64,000 nucleotides of DNA, taken from Frigidibacter mobilis. Its GTDB lineage: Bacteria; Pseudomonadota; Alphaproteobacteria; Rhodobacterales; Rhodobacteraceae. The notes under the pieces were generated by a model. That model saw only the letters and a program-made list of their open reading frames with translations, made no database searches and had not been told where the DNA came from. The position numbers and the translations under genes are program-made. The stretch spans positions 1,674,001 through 1,738,000 of the forward strand of contig NZ_CP012661.1 of NCBI RefSeq assembly GCF_001620265.1. Reading direction: 5' to 3'. Every line of letters begins with the position of its first letter. Within the stretch, counting starts at the first letter, position 1. Shown one piece after another: positions 17,637 through 26,641 of the stretch.

Positions 17637-18730
17637 CAGCCATCCTCCAGGTGCAGCAACAGCCCAAGCGAGAACAGCACCGCAGCTGCCGGCGGGCTCC
17701 AGGCGGCAAGCGCGACCGGGATCTGCCCATTCTCGCCCAAGACTTGCGCGAAATTGCGCAGGAAGAAAATTGCGAAACCGGCACCCATCGCAAAAAGCAC
17801 CATCAGCCCGGTGCGTCCGAACCTTGCATGGCGCATGGTGAAGCCAGCCCCCAGCAGCACCATCCCCGCCAGCAGCAGCGGCAGCGCCAGTTCCATCTGC
17901 AGCCAGACCGCGTGCTTGCGCGCCGAAAAGCCCGCCGCCTCCAACCCGCCGATGAAGGCGGGAAGATCCCAGATCGGGATCGATGAGGGCGTGCCGAAAC
18001 TGTCGCGGATCCGGTCCGCCGTCAGGTCCGAGGGGACGGTCAGCGTGTCATGCAGTTGCGCGTCCCGCTCGGGGTTCTCGGCCTCTCCCAACCGCCATTC
18101 CTTGACGTTCCGCAGCGTCCAGGCCCCGTCCGCCAGCACGGCGCTTTCGGCCTCCAGCCGTACGGTCGGGCCGGCCTCTGGCGCGAAGGACAGGAAGGTC
18201 GCGCCGTAAAGCTCTGTCCCGTCGAGGTTGGCGCGGTTGGCGCGGATCACCGATTGTCCTTCGGGGCCGCCCTGGCGCAGCCACAGCCCCTCGCGGCTGA
18301 TCGACAGCACGTTCTGCTCGCCCAGCTTGTAGCGCGAGGATTGCGCCTCGTACTGTTTCGAGGTGGCGGCGACGATCGGGTTCATCACCGCCACCGCCAG
18401 CGCCCCGATCAGCAGCGCTGTCACTACCGGCGCCACCAGCGTGCGCAGCGCGGACCGGCCCGCGGCGCGGATCACCACCAGTTCCGAGGATCGCGCCAGC
18501 GCCAGGAACAGCGCGACGGTCGCCAGGACCACCACCAGCGGCAGGATGTGGTAGAGCCCCGCCGGCACGTTCAGCGCCGCCAGCCAGGCCGCCGCGCCAA
18601 GCCCGCGGCCGCTGTCGATGCGCCGCACCTGCTCGACCATGTCGACCATGAACATGATGCCGAAGAACACCGCAAAGACACCCAGGAACATCGTGGCAAA
18701 TCGGCGGGCGATATAGAGCGAGAGGGTCAT
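17636..18730 (-). CDS. lptG: LPS export ABC transporter permease LptG
   Basis: A 364-residue inner-membrane subunit that pairs with LptF and the LptB ATPase to extract LPS from the inner membrane. Six membrane segments are expected; hydrophobic stretches are visible at about 10-30, 55-80, 95-115 and in the C-terminal third (LALPLLLAGMVLLGAGFTM). A periplasmic jellyroll lies between. The N-terminal SLYIARRFATMFLGVF matches the family. Start and stop overlap the neighbouring lpt genes. Confidence 0.94.
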   Translation of the reverse strand: MTLSLYIARRFATMFLGVFAVFFGIMFMVDMVEQVRRIDSGRGLGAAAWLAALNVPAGLYHILPLVVVLATVALFLALARSSELVVIRAAGRSALRTLVAPVVTALLIGALAVAVMNPIVAATSKQYEAQSSRYKLGEQNVLSISREGLWLRQGGPEGQSVIRANRANLDGTELYGATFLSFAPEAGPTVRLEAESAVLADGAWTLRNVKEWRLGEAENPERDAQLHDTLTVPSDLTADRIRDSFGTPSSIPIWDLPAFIGGLEAAGFSARKHAVWLQMELALPLLLAGMVLLGAGFTMRHARFGRTGLMVLFAMGAGFAIFFLRNFAQVLGENGQIPVALAAWSPPAAAVLFSLGLLLHLEDG

Positions 18731-19875
18731 GCCGCAGCCCCTGCCGAAGCCGTTGCATCAGGCCCGCGCCGCCGGCCGATCTTCCGCGGCCGCGCCGCCA
18801 GCCACAAGAGCCCCACCACCAGCGCCGCGCCGACGGCCACCGGCAGATAAACCAGCGGCCACAGCGCAGCATCGCCCTGTGCGGCGCTGGCCCCGACATT
18901 GGACAGCATCTGCACGCCGATCAGCAACACCACCGCCACCGCGATCTGCCGCCAGACGCCAAAGCGGCTGAAACTGCCGGTCAGCAATGCCGAAAAGCCG
19001 ATCACGGCAAAGATGGCGGCGGTCAGGGGCTGGGAAAAGCGCGAATGCCCCTCGGCCAGGAATACCGCCAGAGGTTCGCGCGCGATCTCCATCTGCTCGG
19101 GCGTGGGGGAGAGCAGCACGGGGGTCGAGAATTCGCGCAGGTCGCGGCGGCGGGCGCCAGCCTCGGTTATCAGCGCGCCGATGTCATAGGTGAAGTCATC
19201 GAAACGGGTCACGAACAGCCGGTTGCCGTCTTCCTGCAGAGTCTGGGCCATGCCCTCGAACATCACCAGCTTGGGCCCTGTCTCGGACCTGACCAGCAGG
19301 GCGCGTTCGGCGGTGTAGGTGGTGCGCTGCCCGGCGGCGCGGGCATCCGACAGGTAGATGTCCAGAAGCTCGCCGCGCAGGTTGATCTCGCGGATATAGA
19401 GCGTGAGGCCGGCCGCCGGGTGCTGGAAGCTGCCATCGACCAGGAATTGCGCGGTGATGTTCTCGGTAATCGCGGCGCGCCGTTCGGCAAGACCGGCGCG
19501 GCTGGCCGGCACCAGCACATGCGTCAGCACCGACAGCAGCGCCGCCACGATCAGCCCGAAGGCGATGGCCGGCCGCGCCAGCCGCCAGGGCGAGAAGCCG
19601 GTGGCCTGCATCACCACCAGCTCGCTTTCCGCAGACAGTCGGTTGGTGACATAGACCGCCGCGGCAAAGGCCGAGACCGGCAGCACCATGCGGATCACAT
19701 TGGGCAGGGTCAGCGCGCTGAATTCCACGAACACCCAGGCCGACTGGCCATCGGCGATCAGCTGTTCGAACAGCTGCACCGCCTGGTTGATCCAGTAGAC
19801 CGAGACCAGCACGAGCGAGAAGAAGCCGAACAGCGTCAGCAATTGCGACAGCAAGTATCTGTCGAATCTGGACAC
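18727..19875 (-). CDS. lptF: LPS export ABC transporter permease LptF
   Basis: A 382-residue partner of LptG. Recognisable segments are FDRYLLSQLLTLFGFFSLVL at the start, VIRMVLPVSAFAAAVYVTNR, the coupling-helix region SELVVMQATGFSPWRLARPA and the C-terminal membrane helices. The first gene of the lpt-surA-pdxA-rsmA operon; the promoter should lie in 19876-20046. In many relatives pepA is directly divergent from lptF, but here an autotransporter gene lies between. Confidence 0.94.
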   Translation of the reverse strand: MSRFDRYLLSQLLTLFGFFSLVLVSVYWINQAVQLFEQLIADGQSAWVFVEFSALTLPNVIRMVLPVSAFAAAVYVTNRLSAESELVVMQATGFSPWRLARPAIAFGLIVAALLSVLTHVLVPASRAGLAERRAAITENITAQFLVDGSFQHPAAGLTLYIREINLRGELLDIYLSDARAAGQRTTYTAERALLVRSETGPKLVMFEGMAQTLQEDGNRLFVTRFDDFTYDIGALITEAGARRRDLREFSTPVLLSPTPEQMEIAREPLAVFLAEGHSRFSQPLTAAIFAVIGFSALLTGSFSRFGVWRQIAVAVVLLIGVQMLSNVGASAAQGDAALWPLVYLPVAVGAALVVGLLWLAARPRKIGRRRGPDATASAGAAA

Positions 19876-19992
19876 TCTGCCTCACCTCCGCTGATCTGGA
19901 CCCCCTCCTAGCCCAATCGGGGGGCCGGGAAAATGGTCAAACTGCGGGCATGTGCGAAGCTGCGCGGCTGCAGGCGGCAACAGGCCCAGACG

Positions 19993-20020
19993 AAAGACGG
20001 CGCCCCAACGGGGCGCCGTC
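19993..20020 (-). terminator. Hairpin terminator after the M28 autotransporter gene
   Basis: Perfect 11-base stem (19996-20006 with 20010-20020) with loop AAC, followed on the minus strand by TTTCG. The T-run is weak, but the position 27 bases past the stop fits a terminator. Confidence 0.6.
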
Positions 20021-20046
20021 GCTGGCAAGGACGTGGGGGGTGCGGA

Positions 20047-22044
20047 TCAGAACCGCATCCCGAGGCCGGCGCCGATGCCCCATTGCGAGCCGCCGTCATG
20101 TTTGACACGGCTGCCGACGGTGACCCAGCCCGTCGTCCTGGCCGAGACCAGGAAGTCCGCCGACAGGCCGACGCGCCCGAACGACTTGTCTGCCCGGCTG
20201 TAGCTGGCGGTCTGTACGGTGCCCTCTTCGTCGGTGATCGTGGTCGAGGTCGGCGCACCGTCGGCCAGCTCGTGGATCCAGCTCGCCTCGGCCCCCAGCA
20301 CCACGGGCATGGCGCCCAGGGCGACGGTCCGCTGCACCCGGCCCCCCAGCGAGAGCTCGGCGCTCTCGAAGGTCTGCTCGTCATAGGTGACGGCACCGCG
20401 CTCGGTTCCGGTCTCGGTGAAGCCGTCGATCTGGTAGTGGGTATAGTCGAGGCCGCCGACCAGCCCGGCGCGCATCACCGGAGTCGTGGTAAGATCATAG
20501 CCCAGTTTCACAGCCGCGCCCCGGGTCTGTGCATCGGTGTCAAGTCCGAAGCTGCCCTGTGCGACGACGGCGCCAAGGCCCGACCTCAGGGTGAAATCAC
20601 GGGTGCCCTCCACCGAGTTTTCTCCGACATGCGCAACCGCGACGGCCCAGAGCGGGCCGCGCTCAAAGGCCATGTCGAGCCCCAGCATCACGCCGTCCTG
20701 GTCGAGGCTGCCGCCGATGGCCAGGGTATCCTCGTTGCGGCTGTAGGCCAGGGTGGCACCCAGGCTCAGATCGGGGGAGGCATCATAGGTCAGCCCCACA
20801 AGCACGCCGAGCGCATTGCTGTGGTCGATCCCCACCTCTGGGCTGCCCGAGGGGCGCGCCAGGCCCGAGACCTGCAGCACCGGGCGCAGTTTCGGCGCCT
20901 CGAAGCCGGAGGAGGACAGGGTGGAGCCCGAAGCGGTTGCCCCGGTGCCGGTGCGGCTCAGCCGGCCCTCGGCATTGCGCATCGCAAGATCGGTCATGCC
21001 CTTGCTGCGCTGCGACATCATGTCGGCCATCTGGTAGGCCGCCGTGCCCGCTTCCCGCGCCGAGGCGATCAGGTCGGCATCGGTCAGTTGCACCAGCAGG
21101 ATGGTCAGCAGCCGCGAATAGGCCTCCAGCCGGTCCGGGATGCGGTCTTCGCCAAAGGCATTGACCAGGTAGTCCCAGTTGTCGCGGGTGGCATTGTGCC
21201 AGGTGGAGCCGCCCTCGATCGCCGGATTGGTGGTCTGGACATAGCCGTCGAGGTCGCCGATGTCCCAGTTGGTCGCCTCCAGCCACAGTACCGGGATGTC
21301 GAGGGCCTCAAAAGGCTCCGCGTCCGAGCAGCAGCCGGTATCCAGCGGGTATTCTTCGTTCAGCCCGGGGTTCGAGCGCAGGTCGATGCCCTGCTCGACG
21401 GCGATGGCATGCGCAATTTCCCAGTAGGATTTCAGCGCCGGGTCACGCTCGATATTGGTTCCGGCATGGGCGTACATGAAATCGCCGGTCACGAGGCTGT
21501 CGATATTTATCATGCCGGCGATGTTCTCGCGCTGCTCGTCGGTCATCTGCGCGACATAGGCCCTGCTGCCGCGCAGGCCGTTCTCTTCGGCGCCGAAGCC
21601 GACAAAGACCAGCCCGGTACCAAGCGACAGCCCGTTCATATGCGCGGCCAGTTCCGTCAGCACACCCGCGCCAGATGCGTTGTCATCGACCCCCTGCAGT
21701 GTCGATCCGTTGCCTGCAGTGTCGAAATGCGCGCCCACCACGATGTACTTCTGGCTGGCGCCGCTCATCGTCAGCTGCAGGTTCTGCGAGCTGCGGGTCT
21801 GGTTCTGCTGGGTCCAGCTGAAGTCCTGGCGCGTCGGAACGAGCGTTCCGAAGGTCAGGCGGCTTTCCATGTAATCCGCCGCCGCGGCGAATCGCGGGGT
21901 CAGCGAGCCGCGGCCGGGATGCTCGAAGGCGAGCGTATAGGTGGTGTCATAGGCATAGAGCCCGAAGTCCTGACTATAGGCCGGCAATCCGCCGAGGGCT
22001 GCCGTGCTTGTCATGAGGGCAAGCGTAAGTAGCGTTCTTCCCAT
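20047..22044 (-). CDS. M28 family metallopeptidase with C-terminal autotransporter barrel
   Basis: A 665-residue type Va secreted protein. After a signal peptide (1-25, ending PAYSQ) comes an M28 zinc aminopeptidase-like domain (about 30-330) with a complete candidate ligand set: His106 and Asp108 in GAHFDT, Asp120/121 in GVDDNASG, Glu153-Glu154 in GAEENGLRG, Asp182 and His283. A linker is followed by an autotransporter beta-domain (about 390-665) ending in Phe (GAGLGMRF). ATG 22044 follows GGAAAAAAGA and the signal peptide. The enzyme would be displayed at the cell surface. The gene sits between lptF and pepA and is probably transcribed alone. Confidence 0.88.
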   Translation of the reverse strand: MGRTLLTLALMTSTAALGGLPAYSQDFGLYAYDTTYTLAFEHPGRGSLTPRFAAAADYMESRLTFGTLVPTRQDFSWTQQNQTRSSQNLQLTMSGASQKYIVVGAHFDTAGNGSTLQGVDDNASGAGVLTELAAHMNGLSLGTGLVFVGFGAEENGLRGSRAYVAQMTDEQRENIAGMINIDSLVTGDFMYAHAGTNIERDPALKSYWEIAHAIAVEQGIDLRSNPGLNEEYPLDTGCCSDAEPFEALDIPVLWLEATNWDIGDLDGYVQTTNPAIEGGSTWHNATRDNWDYLVNAFGEDRIPDRLEAYSRLLTILLVQLTDADLIASAREAGTAAYQMADMMSQRSKGMTDLAMRNAEGRLSRTGTGATASGSTLSSSGFEAPKLRPVLQVSGLARPSGSPEVGIDHSNALGVLVGLTYDASPDLSLGATLAYSRNEDTLAIGGSLDQDGVMLGLDMAFERGPLWAVAVAHVGENSVEGTRDFTLRSGLGAVVAQGSFGLDTDAQTRGAAVKLGYDLTTTPVMRAGLVGGLDYTHYQIDGFTETGTERGAVTYDEQTFESAELSLGGRVQRTVALGAMPVVLGAEASWIHELADGAPTSTTITDEEGTVQTASYSRADKSFGRVGLSADFLVSARTTGWVTVGSRVKHDGGSQWGIGAGLGMRF

Positions 22045-22383
22045 TCTTTTTTCCGATGCATGAAGTTGACCCAACGCGCTGTGATCCATCCCACCGCCCC
22101 TGCAGCGGCGACAATGGCGGCGCGGAGCAGCGCCGATATGACGCAGCGATCTTCGACTAAAGAGGCTTAACAACCGCTGATCTGCCGCTTTGTTGGGCGG
22201 TCCCGTGGTCGATGCGGGCGCGACGGCTGCCCGGCGCGATTCGACCGGCCCTGCGGCGCTGCGGGAGGGGACGGCAGCGGGCGAAAACCGGGTTGGTGTG
22301 GCACTGGCCAAGGCCGCCCAGGGCGCATAAGCTGCCCGCGCCTGCGCCCCGGATGTGCGGGCGGCACATCCCGGAGAGAATGA
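22045..22383. other. Divergent intergenic region between the autotransporter and pepA
   Basis: 339 bases with no convincing open frame on either strand. It must hold both divergent promoters. I see no clear operator, riboswitch or strong sigma-70 consensus. The pepA ribosome-binding site GGAGAG is at its right end. Confidence 0.6.
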
Positions 22384-23859
22384 ATGACCCAGCCCCTGCC
22401 GATCAACTTTCAGCCCCTCGACATCAGCCAGGTGTCCGGGCGGGGCGGGCGCATCGCGCTGATCGTGTCCGAGGACGGCAAGGCACAGTCCCTCGCCGCC
22501 CTGGACCGTCCGATGCGGGGCGCGCTACGCCGGTTTCTGGGCTCCGAGGCCTTCGGCAAGATGAAGGCGGGCGAGGCGGTCGACCTGGCCTGGCCGGCGG
22601 GCCTTGCCGCCGAGGCGGTGCAGGTGATCCGGCTGGACCGCAAGGCGAGCGTCGAGGAGGCCCGCAAGGCCGGGGCCGCCATCGGCAAGGCGCTGACCGG
22701 GGCCGGGGCGCTGGTGCTGGCGGGCAATCACCCGCGCGCCTCCGAGATCGCGCTTGGCCTGGCGCTGCGCGCCTATGACTTCACCGCGCACAAGACCGGC
22801 GAGGCAAAGACGCCCGGCGAGGTGACCTTCATGGTCACGAAGCCCGAGGCGGTGGCGGCCGAGGCGCGGCCGATGGCGGCGCTGGCCGAAGGCGTGTTCT
22901 TCACCCGAGACCTTGTCAACGAACCCGCGAACGTGCTGACCACCTATGACTTCGCCGCAAGGCTGGCGGCGATGCAGGAGATCGGCCTCGATGTCGAGAT
23001 CCTCGAGGAAGAGGAACTGGTCAAGCTGGGCATGGGCGCGCTGGTGGCCGTGGGCATGGGCTCGGAAAGTCCGTCCAAGGTGGTGGTGATGCAGTGGCGC
23101 GGGGGTGGGCACGAGCCCCCCCTGGCGCTGGTCGGCAAGGGTGTGGTCTTCGACACCGGCGGCATCTCCATCAAGCCCGCTGCCGGCATGGAAGAGATGA
23201 CGATGGACATGGGCGGCGCCGGCGTGGTGGCGGGCGTGATGCGCACGCTGGCACTGCGCGGGGCCAGGGCGAATGTGGTGGGGCTGGTCGGCCTCGTGGA
23301 GAACATGCCCGACGGGCGCGCGCAGCGCCCCGGCGATGTGGTCCGCTCGATGAAGGGCGATACCATCGAGGTCATCAACACCGATGCCGAGGGCCGGCTG
23401 GTGCTGGCCGATGTGCTCTGGTACGCGCAGGACCGCTTCAAGCCTTCGGGCGTGATCGACCTGGCCACGCTGACCGGCGCGATCATCATCGGCCTCGGGC
23501 ATGAGAATGCCGGCGTCTTCTCCAACAACGATGCCTTCGCGGGGGCCTTCCTGAAGGCCGCCCGCGCCGAGGGCGAGGGGGCCTGGCGGATGCCGATGGG
23601 CGCGGCCTATGATGCCAAGCTGAAATCGCGCATCGCCGACATGATGAACGTGGGCGGGCGTCCCGGCGGTGCGATCACTGCGGCGCAGTTCCTGGCGCGG
23701 TTCATCCAGGAGGGCACTCCCTGGATCCATCTCGACATCGCCGGGGTGGCGCTGCCGCCCGCGGAAACCACGCTGGCCCCGAAGGGCGCCACCGGCTGGG
23801 GGGTGATGGCGCTGAACCGGCTGATCCGGGATGGCTATGAGCCGGCCGACAAGGGCTGA
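22384..23859 (+). CDS. pepA: Leucyl aminopeptidase
   Basis: A 491-residue M17 cytosolic aminopeptidase with two metal ions. The family signature NTDAEGRL is present in EVINTDAEGRLVLADVL, preceded by the metal-binding Lys and Asp in GKGVVFDTGGISIKP and MDMGGAGVV. An N-terminal macro-like domain precedes the catalytic half, as usual. ATG 22384 follows GGAGAGAATGA. holC starts seven bases after the stop, so pepA and holC form an operon, as in many proteobacteria. Confidence 0.96.
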   Translation: MTQPLPINFQPLDISQVSGRGGRIALIVSEDGKAQSLAALDRPMRGALRRFLGSEAFGKMKAGEAVDLAWPAGLAAEAVQVIRLDRKASVEEARKAGAAIGKALTGAGALVLAGNHPRASEIALGLALRAYDFTAHKTGEAKTPGEVTFMVTKPEAVAAEARPMAALAEGVFFTRDLVNEPANVLTTYDFAARLAAMQEIGLDVEILEEEELVKLGMGALVAVGMGSESPSKVVVMQWRGGGHEPPLALVGKGVVFDTGGISIKPAAGMEEMTMDMGGAGVVAGVMRTLALRGARANVVGLVGLVENMPDGRAQRPGDVVRSMKGDTIEVINTDAEGRLVLADVLWYAQDRFKPSGVIDLATLTGAIIIGLGHENAGVFSNNDAFAGAFLKAARAEGEGAWRMPMGAAYDAKLKSRIADMMNVGGRPGGAITAAQFLARFIQEGTPWIHLDIAGVALPPAETTLAPKGATGWGVMALNRLIRDGYEPADKG

Positions 23860-23865
23860 GGCCCG

Positions 23866-24321
23866 ATGCCGGCCCTCTTCTACCATCTGACCCGCTCCAC
23901 GCTGGAACAGACGGCTGAGACCATCTTGCAGCGCGCGTTGAAGCAGGGCTGGCGCGTGACGCTGCGCGGCAGCGACGCGGGCGTGCTGGGGCGGCTGGAT
24001 GCGGCGCTGTGGGCGGGGGACGAGGCCGGGTTCCTGCCGCACGGGCTGGCGGGCGGACCCCATGATGCCGACCAGCCGGTGCTGCTGACCACCGGGCCGG
24101 GGCTGCCCAACGATCCGCAGGCGCTGATGGCGATCGGCGGCGCGCCGGTGCAGCCGGGCGAGGTGGCGGCGCTGAGCCGGGTATGGATCCTGTTCGACGG
24201 GGGCGACCCGGCGGCCCTGGCGGCGGCGCGGTCGCAATGGCGCGAGCTGACCGGGGCCGGTGCCGCCGCGCAATACTGGAGCGAGGAGGGCGGCGGCTGG
24301 CAGAAGAAGGCCGAGCGCTGA
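23866..24321 (+). CDS. holC: DNA polymerase III chi subunit
   Basis: A 151-residue HolC, which links the clamp loader to SSB at the replication fork. It shows the typical opening FYHLTRSTLEQTAETILQ, a middle LWAGDEAGFLPHGL and the C-terminal RSQWRELTGAGAAAQYWSEE. Adjacent to pepA as in E. coli. The last residues QKKAER are basic. A repeat copy follows. Confidence 0.93.
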   Translation: MPALFYHLTRSTLEQTAETILQRALKQGWRVTLRGSDAGVLGRLDAALWAGDEAGFLPHGLAGGPHDADQPVLLTTGPGLPNDPQALMAIGGAPVQPGEVAALSRVWILFDGGDPAALAAARSQWRELTGAGAAAQYWSEEGGGWQKKAER

Positions 24322-24380
24322 GCGATTGGCCAGCCCCCGGACATTGCCAGAGCCGGGGGCACCTCCCGGACAGGACCAAG

Positions 24381-24431
24381 GCCGGGGGCCAGCCCCCGGG
24401 CCCCCGGGATATTTTTACCAGCAAGAAGGGG
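24381..24431 (-). repeat. Modular intergenic repeat, copy 5
   Basis: GCCGGGGGCCAGCCCCCGGG hairpin, then CCCCCGGGATATTTTTACCAGCAAGAAGGG. The right block (CTTCTTGCTGG in reverse complement) is shared with copies 6 and 7. It lies about 60 bases after holC in the terminator-like orientation. The wider stretch 24322-24539 holds no gene I can support. Confidence 0.8.
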
Positions 24432-24539
24432 GAGGGGAGGGAGCTTGTGGGGGGGCGGCGCGCTCTCGCTGGCGTGAGGGGGGCGGCGCAGAATCCCCGT
24501 GACCCTTCGGGCGGAAGCCGGTAAGCCGGTGCGAGGATT

Positions 24540-25019
24540 GTGACAGCAGACCGGACCCCCCAGATGACCCCCTTGCCGCTTGAGATCCGCCCGCTGATGC
24601 CCGCGGATGCGCCGGACTGGTCCCGGCTCTGGACCGCCTATCTGGCCTTCTACAGCACCGTGCTGCCGGCCGAGGTTCATGCCGCCACCTGGGCGCGGCT
24701 GCTGGGGGACGGGCCCTATGACCCGCGCGGGATGATCGCGCTGCAGGGCGGGCGGGCGGTGGGGCTGGTGCAGTTCCTGCTGCATCGCAGCGGCTGGAAG
24801 CTGGAACATGTGACCTATCTGCAGGATCTCTATGTCGAGCCCGGCACCCGCGGAACCGGCGTCGGCCGGGCGCTGGTCGAGGCGGTCTATGCCGAGGCGG
24901 ACCGGCTGGGGGCGCCGTCGGTCTATTGGCTGACCAATGAGGGCAACACCACCGCGCGGCAGCTTTATGACCGGGTGGGCGTGCTGTCCCCGTTCCTGCG
25001 CTACAATCGTCCGGCATGA
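24540..25019 (+). CDS. GNAT family N-acetyltransferase
   Basis: A 159-residue acetyltransferase. The acetyl-CoA binding motif is in LYVEPGTRGTGVGRALVEAV (about residues 97-116), with the preceding strand VTYLQDL and a C-terminal NTTARQLYDRVGVLSPFLRY typical of the family. The frame opens at GTG 24540, but ATG 24564 (MTPLPLEIRPL) may be the true start since the acetyltransferase fold begins at IRPLMPADA. The substrate cannot be told. Its stop overlaps the next start (ATGA). Confidence 0.82.
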   Translation: MTADRTPQMTPLPLEIRPLMPADAPDWSRLWTAYLAFYSTVLPAEVHAATWARLLGDGPYDPRGMIALQGGRAVGLVQFLLHRSGWKLEHVTYLQDLYVEPGTRGTGVGRALVEAVYAEADRLGAPSVYWLTNEGNTTARQLYDRVGVLSPFLRYNRPA

Positions 25020-26427
25020 CCATTGCCGCGCCCGTCGCCGGCCTTCGGGCGGCGCTGATATTTGCTCTGGCGCTGGCTGGCTGTACCCCGGCTGCCCCGC
25101 CTGTCGCCGCCCCGGCAAGCTATGACAGCGCCGAGCCGCTGCCACCGATGCGCCAGTTCGGCGCGACGCAGCCCCTGCCGGCGCTGCGTCCCAATGCCCA
25201 GATCGCGCGGGATTTCCTGGAGCTGAGCTTCCAGATGGAAAGCGGCCGGCCCTTGCCGGTGCTGACCCGCTTCGAGGGCCGGTCACGCTGCATGTCACCG
25301 GCGCAGTGCCGCCGACTGCCCGCACCGATATCGACCGGCTGGCGGCGCGGTTGCGTGCCGAGGCGCGGATCCCGCTGCGTGTGGCGGAAGGGCCGCCGCC
25401 GGCTGCGGGGAATGCGATCGTGGTGGAGTTCCTGCCGCGGGCGCAGATGCAGGCGCTGGTGCCCGAGGCGGCCTGCTTCGTGGTGCCCCGGATCGGCAGC
25501 TGGGACGAATACCGCGCCGCCCGCCGCAGCGCCAGGCTGGACTGGGCGACGCTGACGGTGCGGCAGCGGGCGGCGGTGTTCATCCCGTCGGACACCTCGC
25601 CCCAGGAGATCCGCGATTGCCTGCATGAAGAGGTGGCCCAGGCGCTTGGCCCCTTGAACGACATCTACCGCCTGCCGGATTCGGTGTTCAACGACGACAA
25701 TTTCCACGCGATCCTGACCGGCTTCGACATGCTGGTGCTGCGGCTCTACTACGCGCCCGAGCTGGCCAATGGCATGACCCGGGCCGAGGTGGCGGCGCGG
25801 CTTCCGGCGTTGCTGGCCCGCGTCAATCCGGGCGGCGGCAGCGCGGCGCAAAGCGCGCCGGCCGATCCCACGCCGCGGGCCTGGATCGACGCGGTGGAGC
25901 GCGCGCTTGGCCCCCGCGCGTCCGAGGCGGCGCGGCGCGATGCCGCCCGCCGTGCGGTCGCCATTGCCCAGGCCTCGGGCTGGAGCGACGGGCGCGCCGG
26001 CTTCTCGTGGTTCGCGCTTGGCCGGCTGAGCCTGTCGGGCGATCTGGGGACCGCCTTCACCGCCTTCCTGCGCGCCGCGCTGATCTACCGCGCCCGCCCG
26101 GGGATGGAGATCCAGGCGGCCCATGTCGACATGCAGCTGGCCGCCTTCGCGCTGTCGGCGGGGCAGGCCGAGGATACGCTGACCTTCGTCGACCGATCCT
26201 TGCCGGTGGTGGCGCAGGCCGAGAATGCGGCGCTGCTGGCGACGCTGATGCTGCTGCGGGCCGAGGCGCTGGAGCTGCTGGGGCGCAGCTCCGAGGCGCG
26301 GGCGGTGCGGCTGGACGCGATGGGTTGGGCGCGCTATGGCTTTGGCCCGGAGCCGGAGGTGCGGCGCCGCGTGGCCGAGATTGCGGCGCTGTCGCCGCGG
26401 GCGCGGGTCGCTGCCGCGGCGCAGTAG
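25016..26427 (+). pseudogene. DUF2927 domain lipoprotein, frameshifted
   Basis: The first part starts with a lipoprotein signal (FALALAGC, lipobox LAGC at about residues 19-22) and NAQIARDFLELSFQMESG. The frame then breaks after LTRFEG near 25279. The expected continuation, PVTLHVTGAVPPTARTDIDR, is in the next frame and carries the rest of the DUF2927 domain with RDCLHEEVAQALGPLNDIYR and the helix-rich C-terminal part. Adding one C to the CC at 25279-25280 gives 471 codons in one frame. The HEE motif resembles a metalloprotease site, but function is unknown. Confidence 0.78.
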
Positions 26428-26467
26428 GCGCGCGCAGGAACCGGGCGCAGGAAAAGGAACTGACTGC

Positions 26468-26632
26468 ATGATCGTGCTGGCCGGATTTGGGATCGGGGTG
26501 CTGTGGGGCGGGCTGCTGGCCCGCCGGCGCAAGGGCAACCGTTTCGACATTGCGCAATATGCGCTGTCCTTCGGCATCGCCTTCGCGCTGCTGGCGCTGT
26601 TCGTGTCGATCTTCATCGACCGCATGGCCTAG
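26468..26632 (+). CDS. Small two-helix membrane protein (54 aa)
   Basis: A short hydrophobic protein beginning MIVLAGFGIGVLWGGLLARR. Two membrane segments (about 2-17 and 32-50) flank a basic loop RRRKGNRFDIAQYALSFG. The ATG follows AGGAAAAGGAAC at good spacing. It lies between the DUF2927 lipoprotein and the VWA gene on the same strand with short gaps, so it is probably part of that operon. I do not recognise a named family beyond a conserved hypothetical. Confidence 0.75.
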   Translation: MIVLAGFGIGVLWGGLLARRRKGNRFDIAQYALSFGIAFALLALFVSIFIDRMA

Positions 26633-26641
26633 GGCCCGCCG

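Noticed and set aside
22250..22340. Possible promoter TTGGTG ... CATAAG before pepA
   Set aside because: Neither hexamer nor spacing is convincing, so no promoter was annotated.
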